The notes: generated from the letters alone by a model not told the origin. DNA of 9,961 nucleotides from Candidatus Firestoneibacteriota bacterium (GCA_016212735.1 JACRDZ010000161.1:1-9961); one strand, 5' to 3'; positions 1 through 6,868 are shown, counted from the stretch's first letter. Made by a program: numbers and translations.

Positions 1-1
1 A

Positions 2-868
2 CTATTTAAAAAAAGAAATATTATCACTTGCAAATTGAGAAAAAGTTATTGGTTTTCGTTTTGTAACTTTTTCAACTGTATCAGTTATATTTGCTGTATA
101 TCCATTTCTATTTATTGAGTATAATTCAAGAAGACTATTAACAATAATTTCTGGCATTCCTGCTGAAATCATATTATTATAAACATCTTTATCAGATATA
201 CTTATATATGAAATTTTCCTGCCAAGTAATCTAGAAAAAATTTCTGCTATTTCATTGTTTGATATTGCTTCCTGTCCGGTAATATTATATGCTTTTTTCT
301 CATGTCCATTTTCAGTTAATGCTTTAAATGCAACAGATGCAATATCTCTGACATCAACCAGACTTATCTTTGCATCTTCAAGCGGCAGGTAAAATGCACT
401 ATTATTTTTGATGCTCGTGCTGGTATATGCTATATAATTTTGCATAAATGAATTTGGTCTTAAAAAAGTATAATCTATACTTGAATCCATAATAATTTTT
501 TCTATTTCTCGATGCCATCTACTCAGCATTATACCCGGTTCAATATCAGCTCCCAACCCGGATAACCTTACGATATGCTTTACCTTTGCTTTTTTCGCAG
601 TATCAATAAAATTCTTACTCATAAGAACCATATTGGGTGCAAGCGGAGTAAGAAAAAATACTTTTTCAATGCCGTCTAAAACTTTTTCAAGATTACCGGG
701 ATTAAAAAAATCCATCTCTACTATTTCACATTTATCGTTTTTTAGTGAAGCTGCTTTTTCTGCGCTATGCACTCCCAATCGAATAAATTTTCCTGCTGAA
801 AGGAATTCCTTTGTTAGCTGTTTTCCAATATTTCCAGTTGCGCCTGTTAATAAAATTTTATTTTCCAT
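2..868 (-). CDS. NmrA-like NAD(P)-binding SDR-family protein
   Basis: A complete 288-residue protein of the NmrA-like (atypical short-chain dehydrogenase) group, related to NAD(P)H:quinone oxidoreductase-2 and NAD(P)-sensing proteins; cytosolic. The N-terminus has the dinucleotide-binding GxxGxxG loop (G9, G12, G15 in TGATGNIG) after a hydrophobic first strand. Further in are features usual for the group: the VFFLTPLAPN segment near residue 70, VRLSGLGAD near 100, and the helix WHREIEKII followed by YTFLRPNSFMQNY near 120-147. The typical short-chain dehydrogenase catalytic YxxxK is not obvious, as is common in NmrA-like members. The ATG at 868 is preceded by an AAGGAG Shine-Dalgarno seven bases upstream. 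The stop is TAG at 2-4. It is transcribed divergently from the HxlR regulator at 1007, a frequent pairing for quinone or electrophile stress reductases. The substrate cannot be told from sequence. Confidence 0.88.
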   Translation of the reverse strand: MENKILLTGATGNIGKQLTKEFLSAGKFIRLGVHSAEKAASLKNDKCEIVEMDFFNPGNLEKVLDGIEKVFFLTPLAPNMVLMSKNFIDTAKKAKVKHIVRLSGLGADIEPGIMLSRWHREIEKIIMDSSIDYTFLRPNSFMQNYIAYTSTSIKNNSAFYLPLEDAKISLVDVRDIASVAFKALTENGHEKKAYNITGQEAISNNEIAEIFSRLLGRKISYISISDKDVYNNMISAGMPEIIVNSLLELYSINRNGYTANITDTVEKVTKRKPITFSQFASDNISFFK

Positions 869-912
869 GCTATTTCTCCTTTTTAATGTAGTTTTAAATT
901 AAGTTATAGGTT

Positions 913-941
913 AAAATATATTTATTAACAGCATTTGTCAA
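913..941 (-). promoter_or_regulatory. Candidate sigma70-type promoter of the NmrA-like gene
   Basis: On the minus strand a perfect TTGACA (-35) lies at 941-936. It is followed 17 bases later by TATTTT (918-913), or 15 bases later by TATATT (920-915), as the -10. Transcription would start near 905 and give a 5' leader of about 35-40 bases with the AAGGAG ribosome site. No comparably good plus-strand promoter for the HxlR gene was found in the same gap. Confidence 0.55.
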
Positions 942-966
942 GTAGGCACTTTTTGGAAACTCTGTA
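938..966. promoter_or_regulatory. Candidate HxlR operator in the divergent intergenic region
   Basis: AGTAGGCACT (941-950) has the dyad AGT-N4-ACT, followed by a T-run and a second ACT at 959-961. Spaced AGT/ACT half-sites around a T-rich core are what I recall for operators of HxlR/YodB-type regulators in low-GC bacteria. The site abuts and overlaps the -35 box of the NmrA-like gene, so binding would block that promoter. The dyad is short, so this is an inference from position and partial symmetry. Confidence 0.35.
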
Positions 967-1006
967 TCTAAAATGAAACTAAAAGCATTAAATAAGGAGC
1001 TATGGA

Positions 1007-1342
1007 ATGAAAAAAAAGTACAATTGTCCAATAGAAGTAACATTGGATGCAATTGGTGGAAAGTGGAAAACCCTGATATTATGGCATTTAAAGGAAAAAT
1101 CATTGCGTTCTGGCCAGATCAAAAAATTAGTTCCTGGTATAACTCAAAAAATATTAACTCAAAAACTTAGAGAACTTGAAAATCATGGATTAATAAGCAG
1201 AAAAGTCTATGCTCAAATGCCTCCAAAAGTAGAATATACTTTAACAACATATGGAAAAACAATAAGACCAATACTTGATAATTTATGTAAATGGGGAACT
1301 AAACATATAAAAAATCTACCAGGCTCGATTACTTTTACTTGA
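1007..1342 (+). CDS. HxlR-family winged-helix transcriptional regulator
   Basis: A complete 111-residue HxlR-type regulator, a small dimeric winged-helix DNA-binding protein. Family hallmarks follow in order: CPIEVTLDAIGGKWK (residues 7-21), ILWHL (24-28), the recognition-helix region ITQKILTQKLRELENHGLI (45-63), and the wing KVYAQMPPKVEYTLTTYGKT (66-85), then a C-terminal dimerisation helix with NLCKWG. Cys7 sits where the redox- or electrophile-sensing cysteine is found in YodB/HypR-like members, and there is a second cysteine at 94. The start is supported by AAGGAG seven bases before ATG. It is divergent from the NmrA-like gene, which is the probable target, and autoregulation is likely. 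The inducer is unknown; thiol-reactive quinones or aldehydes are an inference from Cys7 and the reductase neighbour. Confidence 0.92.
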   Translation: MKKKYNCPIEVTLDAIGGKWKTLILWHLKEKSLRSGQIKKLVPGITQKILTQKLRELENHGLISRKVYAQMPPKVEYTLTTYGKTIRPILDNLCKWGTKHIKNLPGSITFT

Positions 1343-1438
1343 TCATGTTAAAATCTTTTATGCTTTATGTGTGCCTTCAGAAATTACCATGATTCCCTTA
1401 ATAAAATCTTGATTTATTTTATATCTTTTTTGTTTGTC

Positions 1439-1768
1439 GATGAAATAAAATGGGGAAATAAAACGCTATGGGACAAAAGTAAAAGTTAACGCAGTTAATA
1501 TGTCTCAGTATCAGTTTTTTATCCTCATAAAAAAAGAGGAAGTGAAGTAATGGATAAAATGGGAATATTACCAAAATATAAAGGCACATTATGCCATAAT
1601 CATTGGAAACCCTACTACAAATATGAATGCACACATAAAAAAAATGAAATCAGTTCAATTCATGCTCTAAATCTATTATTTCAAGGAGAATTACCAGAAT
1701 TTATGAAATATATTGGTAAGATTATGCTGAATAGTTACCAAAAAAAAACAATTAGTAAATATAAATAG
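1439..1768 (+). pseudogene. IS66-family transposase remnant
   Basis: A decayed fragment of the central DDE region of an IS66-type transposase. The clear part is an open stretch from 1499 to 1768. It reads through [19 protein letters not shown], then [20 protein letters not shown], then a degenerate version of the family's CNAHxLREL block ([15 protein letters not shown]). IS66 proteins normally have KRG.EA...GILP..KG...HD.W..Y.KY.C.H at this place. The catalytic Asp of the HD motif is Asn here (HNHW). In the same frame two stops at 1487-1489 and 1496-1498 separate this from VDEIKWGNK (about 1436-1462), which may be a decayed version of the DET motif. The ATG at 1550 has a plausible purine-rich site, but homology runs upstream of it, so it is not a true start. 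Both transposase ends and the IS termini are missing. Non-functional. Confidence 0.75.
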
Positions 1769-1886
1769 TACCTGCCGAAATCAATTTACTTTTTTAAGTT
1801 GTTTTCTCATTGATGGGCCATCTATCTCGACTTTCTCTTTTAGTCTCAAAAATCATTGCAGCTGTAATGCGTAAAGTGTAAACCAA
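1769..1886. other. Gap between two transposase remnants, no intact gene
   Basis: No gene with a start, ribosome site and family resemblance could be assigned. The minus strand has a short open stretch (about 1847-1788) reading LKEKVEIDGPSMRKQLKKVN before a stop, with no recognisable start. It may be another scrap of a mobile-element protein. No convincing terminal inverted repeats of either neighbouring IS were seen. Confidence 0.4.
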
Positions 1887-2628
1887 CTATGCAGTACTTA
1901 TTAAATCAAACTTTTGGAGTAACTGATTCTGCAACAGAGGAAGCTCTTCAAGTTTTTTCTCTGCTGTATTATCAGGATAAATTAATAATATTTCGTGTAT
2001 CCCTTTTAATGCTGTGATTAAGGATGAAACGCTCATTTCCAATCCCGCTTCTTTTGCTTTGTATTGTAACAATTTTATCAAACAAATACGCCAGTACACT
2101 TATGAACGCATCTATTCGTATTTTCCTGTCAGTCCAGTGCCATATCGGATGTAATGAGATTATTCTATGATCTTTTATTGTTCTGAAACTATCTTCAACT
2201 TTATATTTGTCTTTATATACACCAATTACCTCACCGCTTTCTGCTTCTAACCCGAAACTGTTCCTCGTATGATCCTGATAATACGTAAAGCTGTTTGTTC
2301 CATCATATAGAAGCATATCCAATAACAGGATTTTGTCAATAATATCCGTTAAATTTATTTCTTGAGCAACCTTTAAAATAGCCATTGGCAAGCCAAATTC
2401 TTTAGAATGCACTTTTTGCAGAGATTTTTTTAAATCGAATAATTTGGTTAAAATATCATGAGCAGTACCAAGGTAAATTTTTTTGGTAACAACTTTGCTC
2501 CTGCCAGAGCCTCTGGTTGTACCTGAATTAGACGGGTCAACTTTCACGCGGTAGGTTGTGCCTGCGTAATAATATCTGTTACCTTTTTTAATTTCAGGGA
2601 AAATAGTGTATTTTTTAAAGTCTTTCAC
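1887..2628 (-). pseudogene. IS1634/IS4-type transposase, internally deleted and frameshifted
   Basis: A shrunken transposase of the IS1634 (IS4 superfamily, DDE) type. The first reading frame begins at a GTG (2628) and gives 218 residues; full-length relatives are roughly 550-600. The N-terminal YYYAGTTYRVK...KKIYLGTAHDIL and FGLPMAILKVAQE blocks run into LLYDGTN, which carries the first catalytic Asp (109). This is followed almost at once by the C-terminal catalytic block, with Y138-x2-K141-x3-E145-x6-K152 (a YREK-like signature) and PIWHWTDRKIRI. The second-Asp region between them is missing, and sequence before LLYD is also shortened. Near 2080-2085 the coding frame shifts by one base: the family-like C-terminus IKLLQYKAKEAGLEMSVSSL through LLQKFDLIS continues in another frame to the TAG at 1887. 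Inactive. It starts only 17 bases past the mqnC stop, so mqn transcription probably runs into it. Confidence 0.82.
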
Positions 2629-2645
2629 CTGGATTTGTTAGATAG

Positions 2646-3716
2646 TTAGTATGTTTTAATTATATTATATTCTGTATCGCGCTGTGCAGGAGTTAGACCT
2701 GCTGTTCGAATAAGATCTATCATTTCATTCTTGCTTAATCTATATGAAACTCCTGTTGCTTTAACAACATTTTCTTCAAGCATTATACTGCCGAGATCAT
2801 TTGCTCCATACCATAAGCTGATCTGTCCTATTTCTTTTCCGCATGTTACCCATGAGCCGTGAATATTTGGAATATTATCAAGAAAGAGTCTTGATATTGC
2901 AAGTGTTTTTAAATAATCATAAGTTGATGTTTTTCTGCCGCCTAACTCAGTGTGTCCAGGCTGAAATATCCATGGGATAAATGCTCTGAACCCTTTTGTT
3001 TTATCCTGCAAGTTTCTAATATATTCAAGATGTGTCAGCCTATCTGAAAAACTCTCTATACTTCCCATCATCATAGTAGCAGTTGTTTTAAATCCATGAT
3101 TATGTGCCTGCTCCATTACGTTAAGCCAGACCTGTCCTGTAATTTTTTTCGGGCTGATTTTACCGCGAATACGGTCCTCAAGAATTTCTGCTCCGCCGCC
3201 TGGTATAGAATTCAGACCGGCTTCTTTTAATCTGGTTAAAATATCCGAAATCGAATAATTTGTAATTTTTGTAAAATGAATAATTTCAGGCGGAGAAAAG
3301 GAATGAATACAAATATTTTTAAAAGCAGATTTTATTTTTACAAGCATGTTAATATAATAATCAAATGGAAGATCCGGATGCAGTCCGCCCTGAAGCATAA
3401 TCTGAGTTGCACCTGCTTTATGTGCTTCTTTAACTTTTTCGAGAATTTCTGTGTCAGAAAGCACATAGGCATCTTTTGAATCTTTATCGCGGTAAAAAGC
3501 GCAGAATGAACAATGGTTTATACAGATGTTTGTATAATTTATATTTCTGTCAACAACAAAAGTGGCTAAATTATTCTGCTTATATTTTTCTCTGAAATGG
3601 TTGGCTGTCTTTCCTATTTCTGGTAATGGGGCTTCTTTTAATAAAACTAACGCTTCTTTTTTCTCCAGACGTTTCCCTGAAAGAATATTCTGTAAGATTT
3701 TATTGTAAGATTTCAT
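2646..3716 (-). CDS. mqnC: Cyclic dehypoxanthinyl futalosine synthase (radical SAM)
   Basis: A complete 356-residue radical SAM enzyme of futalosine-dependent menaquinone synthesis. It converts dehypoxanthine futalosine to its cyclic form using a 4Fe-4S cluster and a 5'-deoxyadenosyl radical in the cytosol. The cluster cysteines are C65, C69 and C72 in NICINHCSFCAF. Features that mark MqnC rather than MqnE are IMLQGGLHPDLPF (106-118), IPGGGAEIL (171-179), KTTATMMMG, FIPWIFQPGHTEL, PNIHGSWVTCGKEIGQ and GANDLGSIMLEENVV. The length is normal for the family. The ATG at 3716 lies two bases after the mqnA stop with no strong Shine-Dalgarno, suggesting translational coupling to mqnA. It is the last gene of the array; the stop at 2646 is followed within 17 bases by a transposase remnant, and no terminator hairpin was found. 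Confidence 0.95.
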   Translation of the reverse strand: MKSYNKILQNILSGKRLEKKEALVLLKEAPLPEIGKTANHFREKYKQNNLATFVVDRNINYTNICINHCSFCAFYRDKDSKDAYVLSDTEILEKVKEAHKAGATQIMLQGGLHPDLPFDYYINMLVKIKSAFKNICIHSFSPPEIIHFTKITNYSISDILTRLKEAGLNSIPGGGAEILEDRIRGKISPKKITGQVWLNVMEQAHNHGFKTTATMMMGSIESFSDRLTHLEYIRNLQDKTKGFRAFIPWIFQPGHTELGGRKTSTYDYLKTLAISRLFLDNIPNIHGSWVTCGKEIGQISLWYGANDLGSIMLEENVVKATGVSYRLSKNEMIDLIRTAGLTPAQRDTEYNIIKTY

Positions 3717-3718
3717 AA

Positions 3719-4720
3719 TTATTTATTAAATAATCCAGGCGGTGTCAAAAAGCGTAAAACATCGTTTAAGTCTTTTAGTCCTTTATTTATAAGAGAATTC
3801 ATTACCTCAGGATATAAACCTGAAGAAGGTAATATTTTATCTGGCAACAAATTAAATATAGTTTCTTTGTTTTCCTTTTTGTATGTTACTGGTACATTTA
3901 AAGAAGCAAATTCTAATTCCGGAACTATATCAACAAATCCGTGTTCTTTTGCATGATTGAAGAACTGCAGCATGCCTTCCTGATAATCTTTTCCGAATTC
4001 AAAACGTAAACTTTTAAAATATGCATATAAAAACACATCATCAAATTCTTCCCAGCGGGCACAGGCACAGGCTATTTCACGCAATCTCCCTGAGCTATAT
4101 TCCATCGAAGATATAAAGCAAGAAAATATTTCCTGTAAAAGCTCCGGTTTTGTTTCTGCAAACTCGCGTCTTACTGCCCATACAGCATAAACCATTTTTT
4201 TGCCAGTTAATTCTTTCCATTCTTTACCAAGATCATAAATATATAATCCTTCTGTCCTATATAAAGCATGCAGTGCATCGTCGCCTATAAGAAGTGCAGC
4301 ATCAGCTTCATTAAGAGTTTCTTTTAAAGTTGATTTATTATCTGTATATTCTAATTCAAAATTATATTTTTCTTTAAGAATAACCTTAGTTAAAATTCTT
4401 GAAGTAGCAGAACTTTTTGTCAGAGCAACTTTTTTCCTATTTAACTTTTTAATAGGATATTTACTGATAAGTAATATGCTTTTTACTTCACCATCTGAGC
4501 TTACAGTTAGTTCAGGTAATAAAAGCAGTTTATCTGCATGCAGACAATATTCAATAGTTGAAATCGGACTTACATCCAGAGTTCTGTTTAAAAGCATTTG
4601 ATTTAACTCTGTCGGAATTCCTTTCACAAGTTCCATATCAAATAGAACTTTGTTTTTTATAAGTCCATAATAAAGCGGAAGGCAGTTCAGAAATTGAATG
4701 TGTCCAACCCTGGGTCTCAT
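3719..4720 (-). CDS. mqnA: Chorismate dehydratase, menaquinone pathway
   Basis: A 333-residue MqnA, which dehydrates chorismate to 3-[(1-carboxyvinyl)oxy]benzoate, the first committed step of the futalosine pathway; soluble, with a periplasmic-binding-protein-like fold. Family blocks are RVGHIQFLNCLPLYYGL (residues 4-20), the DVSPISTIEYC segment (49-59), SDGEVKSI (75-82), TKSSATSRIL (101-110), AALLIGDDAL (141-150) and YDLGKEWKELTGKKMVYAVW (162-181). I chose the ATG at 4720 because AAAGGAGG lies seven bases before it and RVGHIQFLN is the usual family N-terminus. An in-frame ATG at 4744 would add eight residues but has no such site. MqnA proteins are usually about 270-290 residues; about 60 extra residues form a C-terminal tail (271-333) with no recognised domain. 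It is preceded by a structured leader and followed two bases later by mqnC. Confidence 0.93.
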   Translation of the reverse strand: MRPRVGHIQFLNCLPLYYGLIKNKVLFDMELVKGIPTELNQMLLNRTLDVSPISTIEYCLHADKLLLLPELTVSSDGEVKSILLISKYPIKKLNRKKVALTKSSATSRILTKVILKEKYNFELEYTDNKSTLKETLNEADAALLIGDDALHALYRTEGLYIYDLGKEWKELTGKKMVYAVWAVRREFAETKPELLQEIFSCFISSMEYSSGRLREIACACARWEEFDDVFLYAYFKSLRFEFGKDYQEGMLQFFNHAKEHGFVDIVPELEFASLNVPVTYKKENKETIFNLLPDKILPSSGLYPEVMNSLINKGLKDLNDVLRFLTPPGLFNK

Positions 4721-4727
4721 ATTGTTT

Positions 4728-4735
4728 CCTCCTTT
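4728..4735 (-). promoter_or_regulatory. Strong Shine-Dalgarno that sets the mqnA start
   Basis: AAAGGAGG, the strongest ribosome site in the window, lies seven bases before the ATG at 4720. Its AAAGG part can also pair with the arm at 4741-4748 (see the leader entry), so access to it may be controlled by RNA structure. Confidence 0.8.
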
Positions 4736-4740
4736 GATAC

Positions 4741-4811
4741 TCAAAAGGATCTCCAGCCCTTTTGATGTTTTTGATTTTCATCAAAAACTGGTACCCCGGA
4801 ACCCCGAGGTA
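4741..4811 (-). promoter_or_regulatory. Structured mqnA leader with three tandem hairpins
   Basis: In transcript order the 152-base gap between mqnE and mqnA holds three hairpins. Hairpin a (4811-4792) is TACCTCGG-GGTT-CCGGGGTA, eight pairs with one G-U. Hairpin b (4788-4767) is GTTTTTGAT-GAAA-ATCAAAAAC, nine perfect pairs closed by a GNRA tetraloop. Hairpin c (4765-4741) is TCAAAAGG, a nine-base loop, then CCTTTTGA, eight perfect pairs. The last arm, CCTTTTGA, can instead pair with TCAAAGG at 4737-4731, which overlaps the mqnA Shine-Dalgarno. These mutually exclusive pairings are what a translational switch looks like. A GC-rich patch in an AT-rich region also fits a palindromic repeat element. 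No U-tract follows any stem, so these are not standard terminators. Confidence 0.55.
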
Positions 4812-4872
4812 ATTCCCAAAACCTCCATTAATAATTACACATTTTCTCTGTATTTGAAAGAGCACTTAGAAA

Positions 4873-5955
4873 TCAATAAATTTTAATAACATTATATAAT
4901 GTATCTCGTTCAACTGGAGTATACCCTGTTTCTTTAATCATGTCTACTAATTCCTTTTTAGAAATATATTGTTCTGTTTTTGCTCCAGCAGAATGCGTGA
5001 TTTTTTCTTCAACAACTGTACCGTCCAGATCATCAACACCAAAGTCCAGTGACAATTGTGCAATATCCAGTCCTACCATAATCCAGAATGCTTTTATATG
5101 ATTAAAGTTATCCAGCATAAGACGTGATATTGTGTACATTTTTATATTTTCATATGCATGAGGTCTTATATAAGTTTTTTCGAACTCAGTATTCTGCGGA
5201 TGAAAAGGAAGCGGAATAAATGACTGAAATCCGCCTGTTTCATCCTGTAAATTACGTAATTCAATAAGATGATCTATTATTTCTTCTTTAGTTTCAACAT
5301 GCCCGTATAAAAGAGTTGCGTTGGAGCGTAATCCAAGCTTATGAGCAGTGTGCATAACTTCCAGCCAGCGCGTACCTGAAGCCTTTTTACTACATACAGC
5401 TTCTCTGACACGAGGACTAAAAACCTCTGCTCCGCCGCCAGGCAAAGAACCAAGTCCTGCTTCTTTTAGAATACCAAGCACTTCTTTTATGGTTTTGCCG
5501 GATATCTGTGAAAAATAATCTATTTCAACTGCAGTAAAACCCTGAATGTGGATGTTTGGCATTCTTTCTTTTATTCTTCGGATAACTTCCACATAATATT
5601 CAAACGGTAAAGTCGGATGAAGCCCGCTTACAACATGAACTTCTGTTATTCCTATCGGAAGAGCATCTTCTGCATATTTTACTGCTTCATCAATACTCAT
5701 TGAATACGCATCCGAATCTTCCGCATTACGGCTGAAAGCGCAGAATTTACAGCGTGACACACATATATTTGTAAGATTTATATGTCTGTTTACATTAAAA
5801 TAAACATGATTTTTTGTCTTTTTATTTTTTACAAATCTGGCAAGTTCACCAAGAGTATGAATATCATTAAATTCAAATAACTTTAAACCGTCTTTTTTAG
5901 TTAGACGTTTACCGTTTAATACTTTATCTTTAATGCTATGTATGTCTATTTTCAT
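4873..5955 (-). CDS. mqnE: Aminodeoxyfutalosine synthase (radical SAM)
   Basis: A complete 360-residue radical SAM enzyme that joins the 5'-deoxyadenosyl radical to 3-[(1-carboxyvinyl)oxy]benzoate to make 6-amino-6-deoxyfutalosine, the second step of the pathway. The cluster cysteines are C65, C69 and C72 in NICVSRCKFCAFSR. MqnE-type motifs are EVHVVSGLHPTLPFEYY (105-121), LPGGGAEVFSPRVRE (171-185), SNATLLYGHVET, FIPLPFHPQNTEF, HIKAFWIMVG, AQLSLDFGVDDLDGTV and THSAGA. HVVSGLHP replaces the QGGLHPD of MqnC, and HPQNTEF is characteristic. It is paralogous to mqnC nearby. The ATG at 5955 has an AAAGGAT site about nine bases upstream. It follows the prenyltransferase gene by 28 bases. The stop is TGA at 4873, followed by the long mqnA leader. 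Confidence 0.95.
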   Translation of the reverse strand: MKIDIHSIKDKVLNGKRLTKKDGLKLFEFNDIHTLGELARFVKNKKTKNHVYFNVNRHINLTNICVSRCKFCAFSRNAEDSDAYSMSIDEAVKYAEDALPIGITEVHVVSGLHPTLPFEYYVEVIRRIKERMPNIHIQGFTAVEIDYFSQISGKTIKEVLGILKEAGLGSLPGGGAEVFSPRVREAVCSKKASGTRWLEVMHTAHKLGLRSNATLLYGHVETKEEIIDHLIELRNLQDETGGFQSFIPLPFHPQNTEFEKTYIRPHAYENIKMYTISRLMLDNFNHIKAFWIMVGLDIAQLSLDFGVDDLDGTVVEEKITHSAGAKTEQYISKKELVDMIKETGYTPVERDTLYNVIKIY

Positions 5956-5983
5956 GATTTATGTATCCTTTAGGCTCTAAATT

Positions 5984-6868
5984 TTAATTTTTAAAATAAA
6001 AATCAATCCATGTAAAAATAAAAATCAATATGCTGATAAATCCGTTTGCAGTAAAAAATGCTACGTTAACTCTGGATAAATCTTTAGGTGAAACTATATG
6101 ATTTTCATACCATAAAACTGAAGCAACTGTCAATACTCCAAAAAAATAGAAAAGTTTTAATCTAAATAAAAATCCTGTTGCAAAAAGGAGTATCACTGTT
6201 AAAAAATGCAGAAAAGCAGTGGTTTTCAAAGCTTTTTCTAATCCAAAATATGCAGGGATAGAATACAATCCTTCTTTACAGTCAAAATTTATATCCTGAC
6301 ATGCATAAATGATATCAAATCCTGCTGTCCAGAAGCAAATTGCCAATCCAAGTAATAATACTTTCATTGAAGGCAGTGTGTTTGTAATACCAATCCATGC
6401 TCCTATTGGAGAAAGCCCAAGAGAAATACCAAGTACAAAATGACTTAAATATGTAAACCTTTTAGTATAAGGATAAATTATCATTGGAAGAACTAAGAAA
6501 GGCCAGAGATAACGGCACAAAGGAGAAAGCTCGAATGCAGCAGAAATATAAATAACCAGAGTTAAAAATGAAAAAACTATAACTTCGTTTTCTGTTAAAA
6601 GCTTTTTTGGCAATGCGCGGTCCTGTGTGCGGGGATTGCGTATATCTATTTCTTTATCTACGTATCTATTAAAAGCCATTGCAAAGCTTCTTGCCCCAAC
6701 CATAGCAACTGTAATCCAGAGAAAATTCCGGTCGAAAGATATTTTCCCTAAAGACAAAAGAATCCCAAGATATGCAAATGGCAAAGCAAATATAGAATGC
6801 TCTATTTTTATCATCTGCAGGAATATTATAATTTTATTAAGAATATTTATCCCTTTTTTTTCTTCCAT
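5984..6868 (-). CDS. mqnP: UbiA-type prenyltransferase, likely for 1,4-dihydroxy-6-naphthoate
   Basis: An integral-membrane aromatic prenyltransferase of the UbiA superfamily, 294 residues from the chosen start. The first Asp-rich motif is NRYVDKEID (67-75, with N67, D71 and D75), and the second is YACQDINFD (188-196, with D192 and D196), followed by EGLYSIPAYFG. These bind Mg-diphosphate of the polyprenyl donor. About eight or nine hydrophobic helices are visible, starting from HSIFALPFAYLGILL. Next to mqnE, mqnA, mqnC and a UbiD-type gene it is best read as MqnP, attaching the isoprenoid tail to 1,4-dihydroxy-6-naphthoate; sequence alone cannot exclude 4-hydroxybenzoate. The start is uncertain. 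ATG 6868 lies 14 bases after the upstream stop, while ATG 6904 in the same frame would overlap the upstream gene by 22 bases. Neither has a clear Shine-Dalgarno, so translation is probably coupled. Confidence 0.88.
   Translation of the reverse strand: MEEKKGINILNKIIIFLQMIKIEHSIFALPFAYLGILLSLGKISFDRNFLWITVAMVGARSFAMAFNRYVDKEIDIRNPRTQDRALPKKLLTENEVIVFSFLTLVIYISAAFELSPLCRYLWPFLVLPMIIYPYTKRFTYLSHFVLGISLGLSPIGAWIGITNTLPSMKVLLLGLAICFWTAGFDIIYACQDINFDCKEGLYSIPAYFGLEKALKTTAFLHFLTVILLFATGFLFRLKLFYFFGVLTVASVLWYENHIVSPKDLSRVNVAFFTANGFISILIFIFTWIDFYFKN

Noticed and set aside
1399..1432. Possible terminator after hxlR (TAAAATC-TT-GATTTA then a T-rich stretch)
   Set aside because: The stem is short, AT-only at most positions and contains a bulge; too weak to call.
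1550..1768. Intact 72-codon small gene with a purine-rich ribosome site
   Set aside because: IS66 similarity continues upstream of the ATG to 1499 in the same frame, so it is a transposase fragment.
2629..2645. IS terminal inverted repeat next to mqnC
   Set aside because: No matching inverted copy was found beyond the other end of the remnant (1769-1886).
4767..4788. Hairpin b as an intrinsic terminator between mqnE and mqnA
   Set aside because: No run of U follows it on the minus strand, nor on the plus strand.
4638..4865. 75-codon minus-strand frame across the mqnA leader and start
   Set aside because: It overlaps mqnA in another frame, has no ribosome site and no family resemblance.
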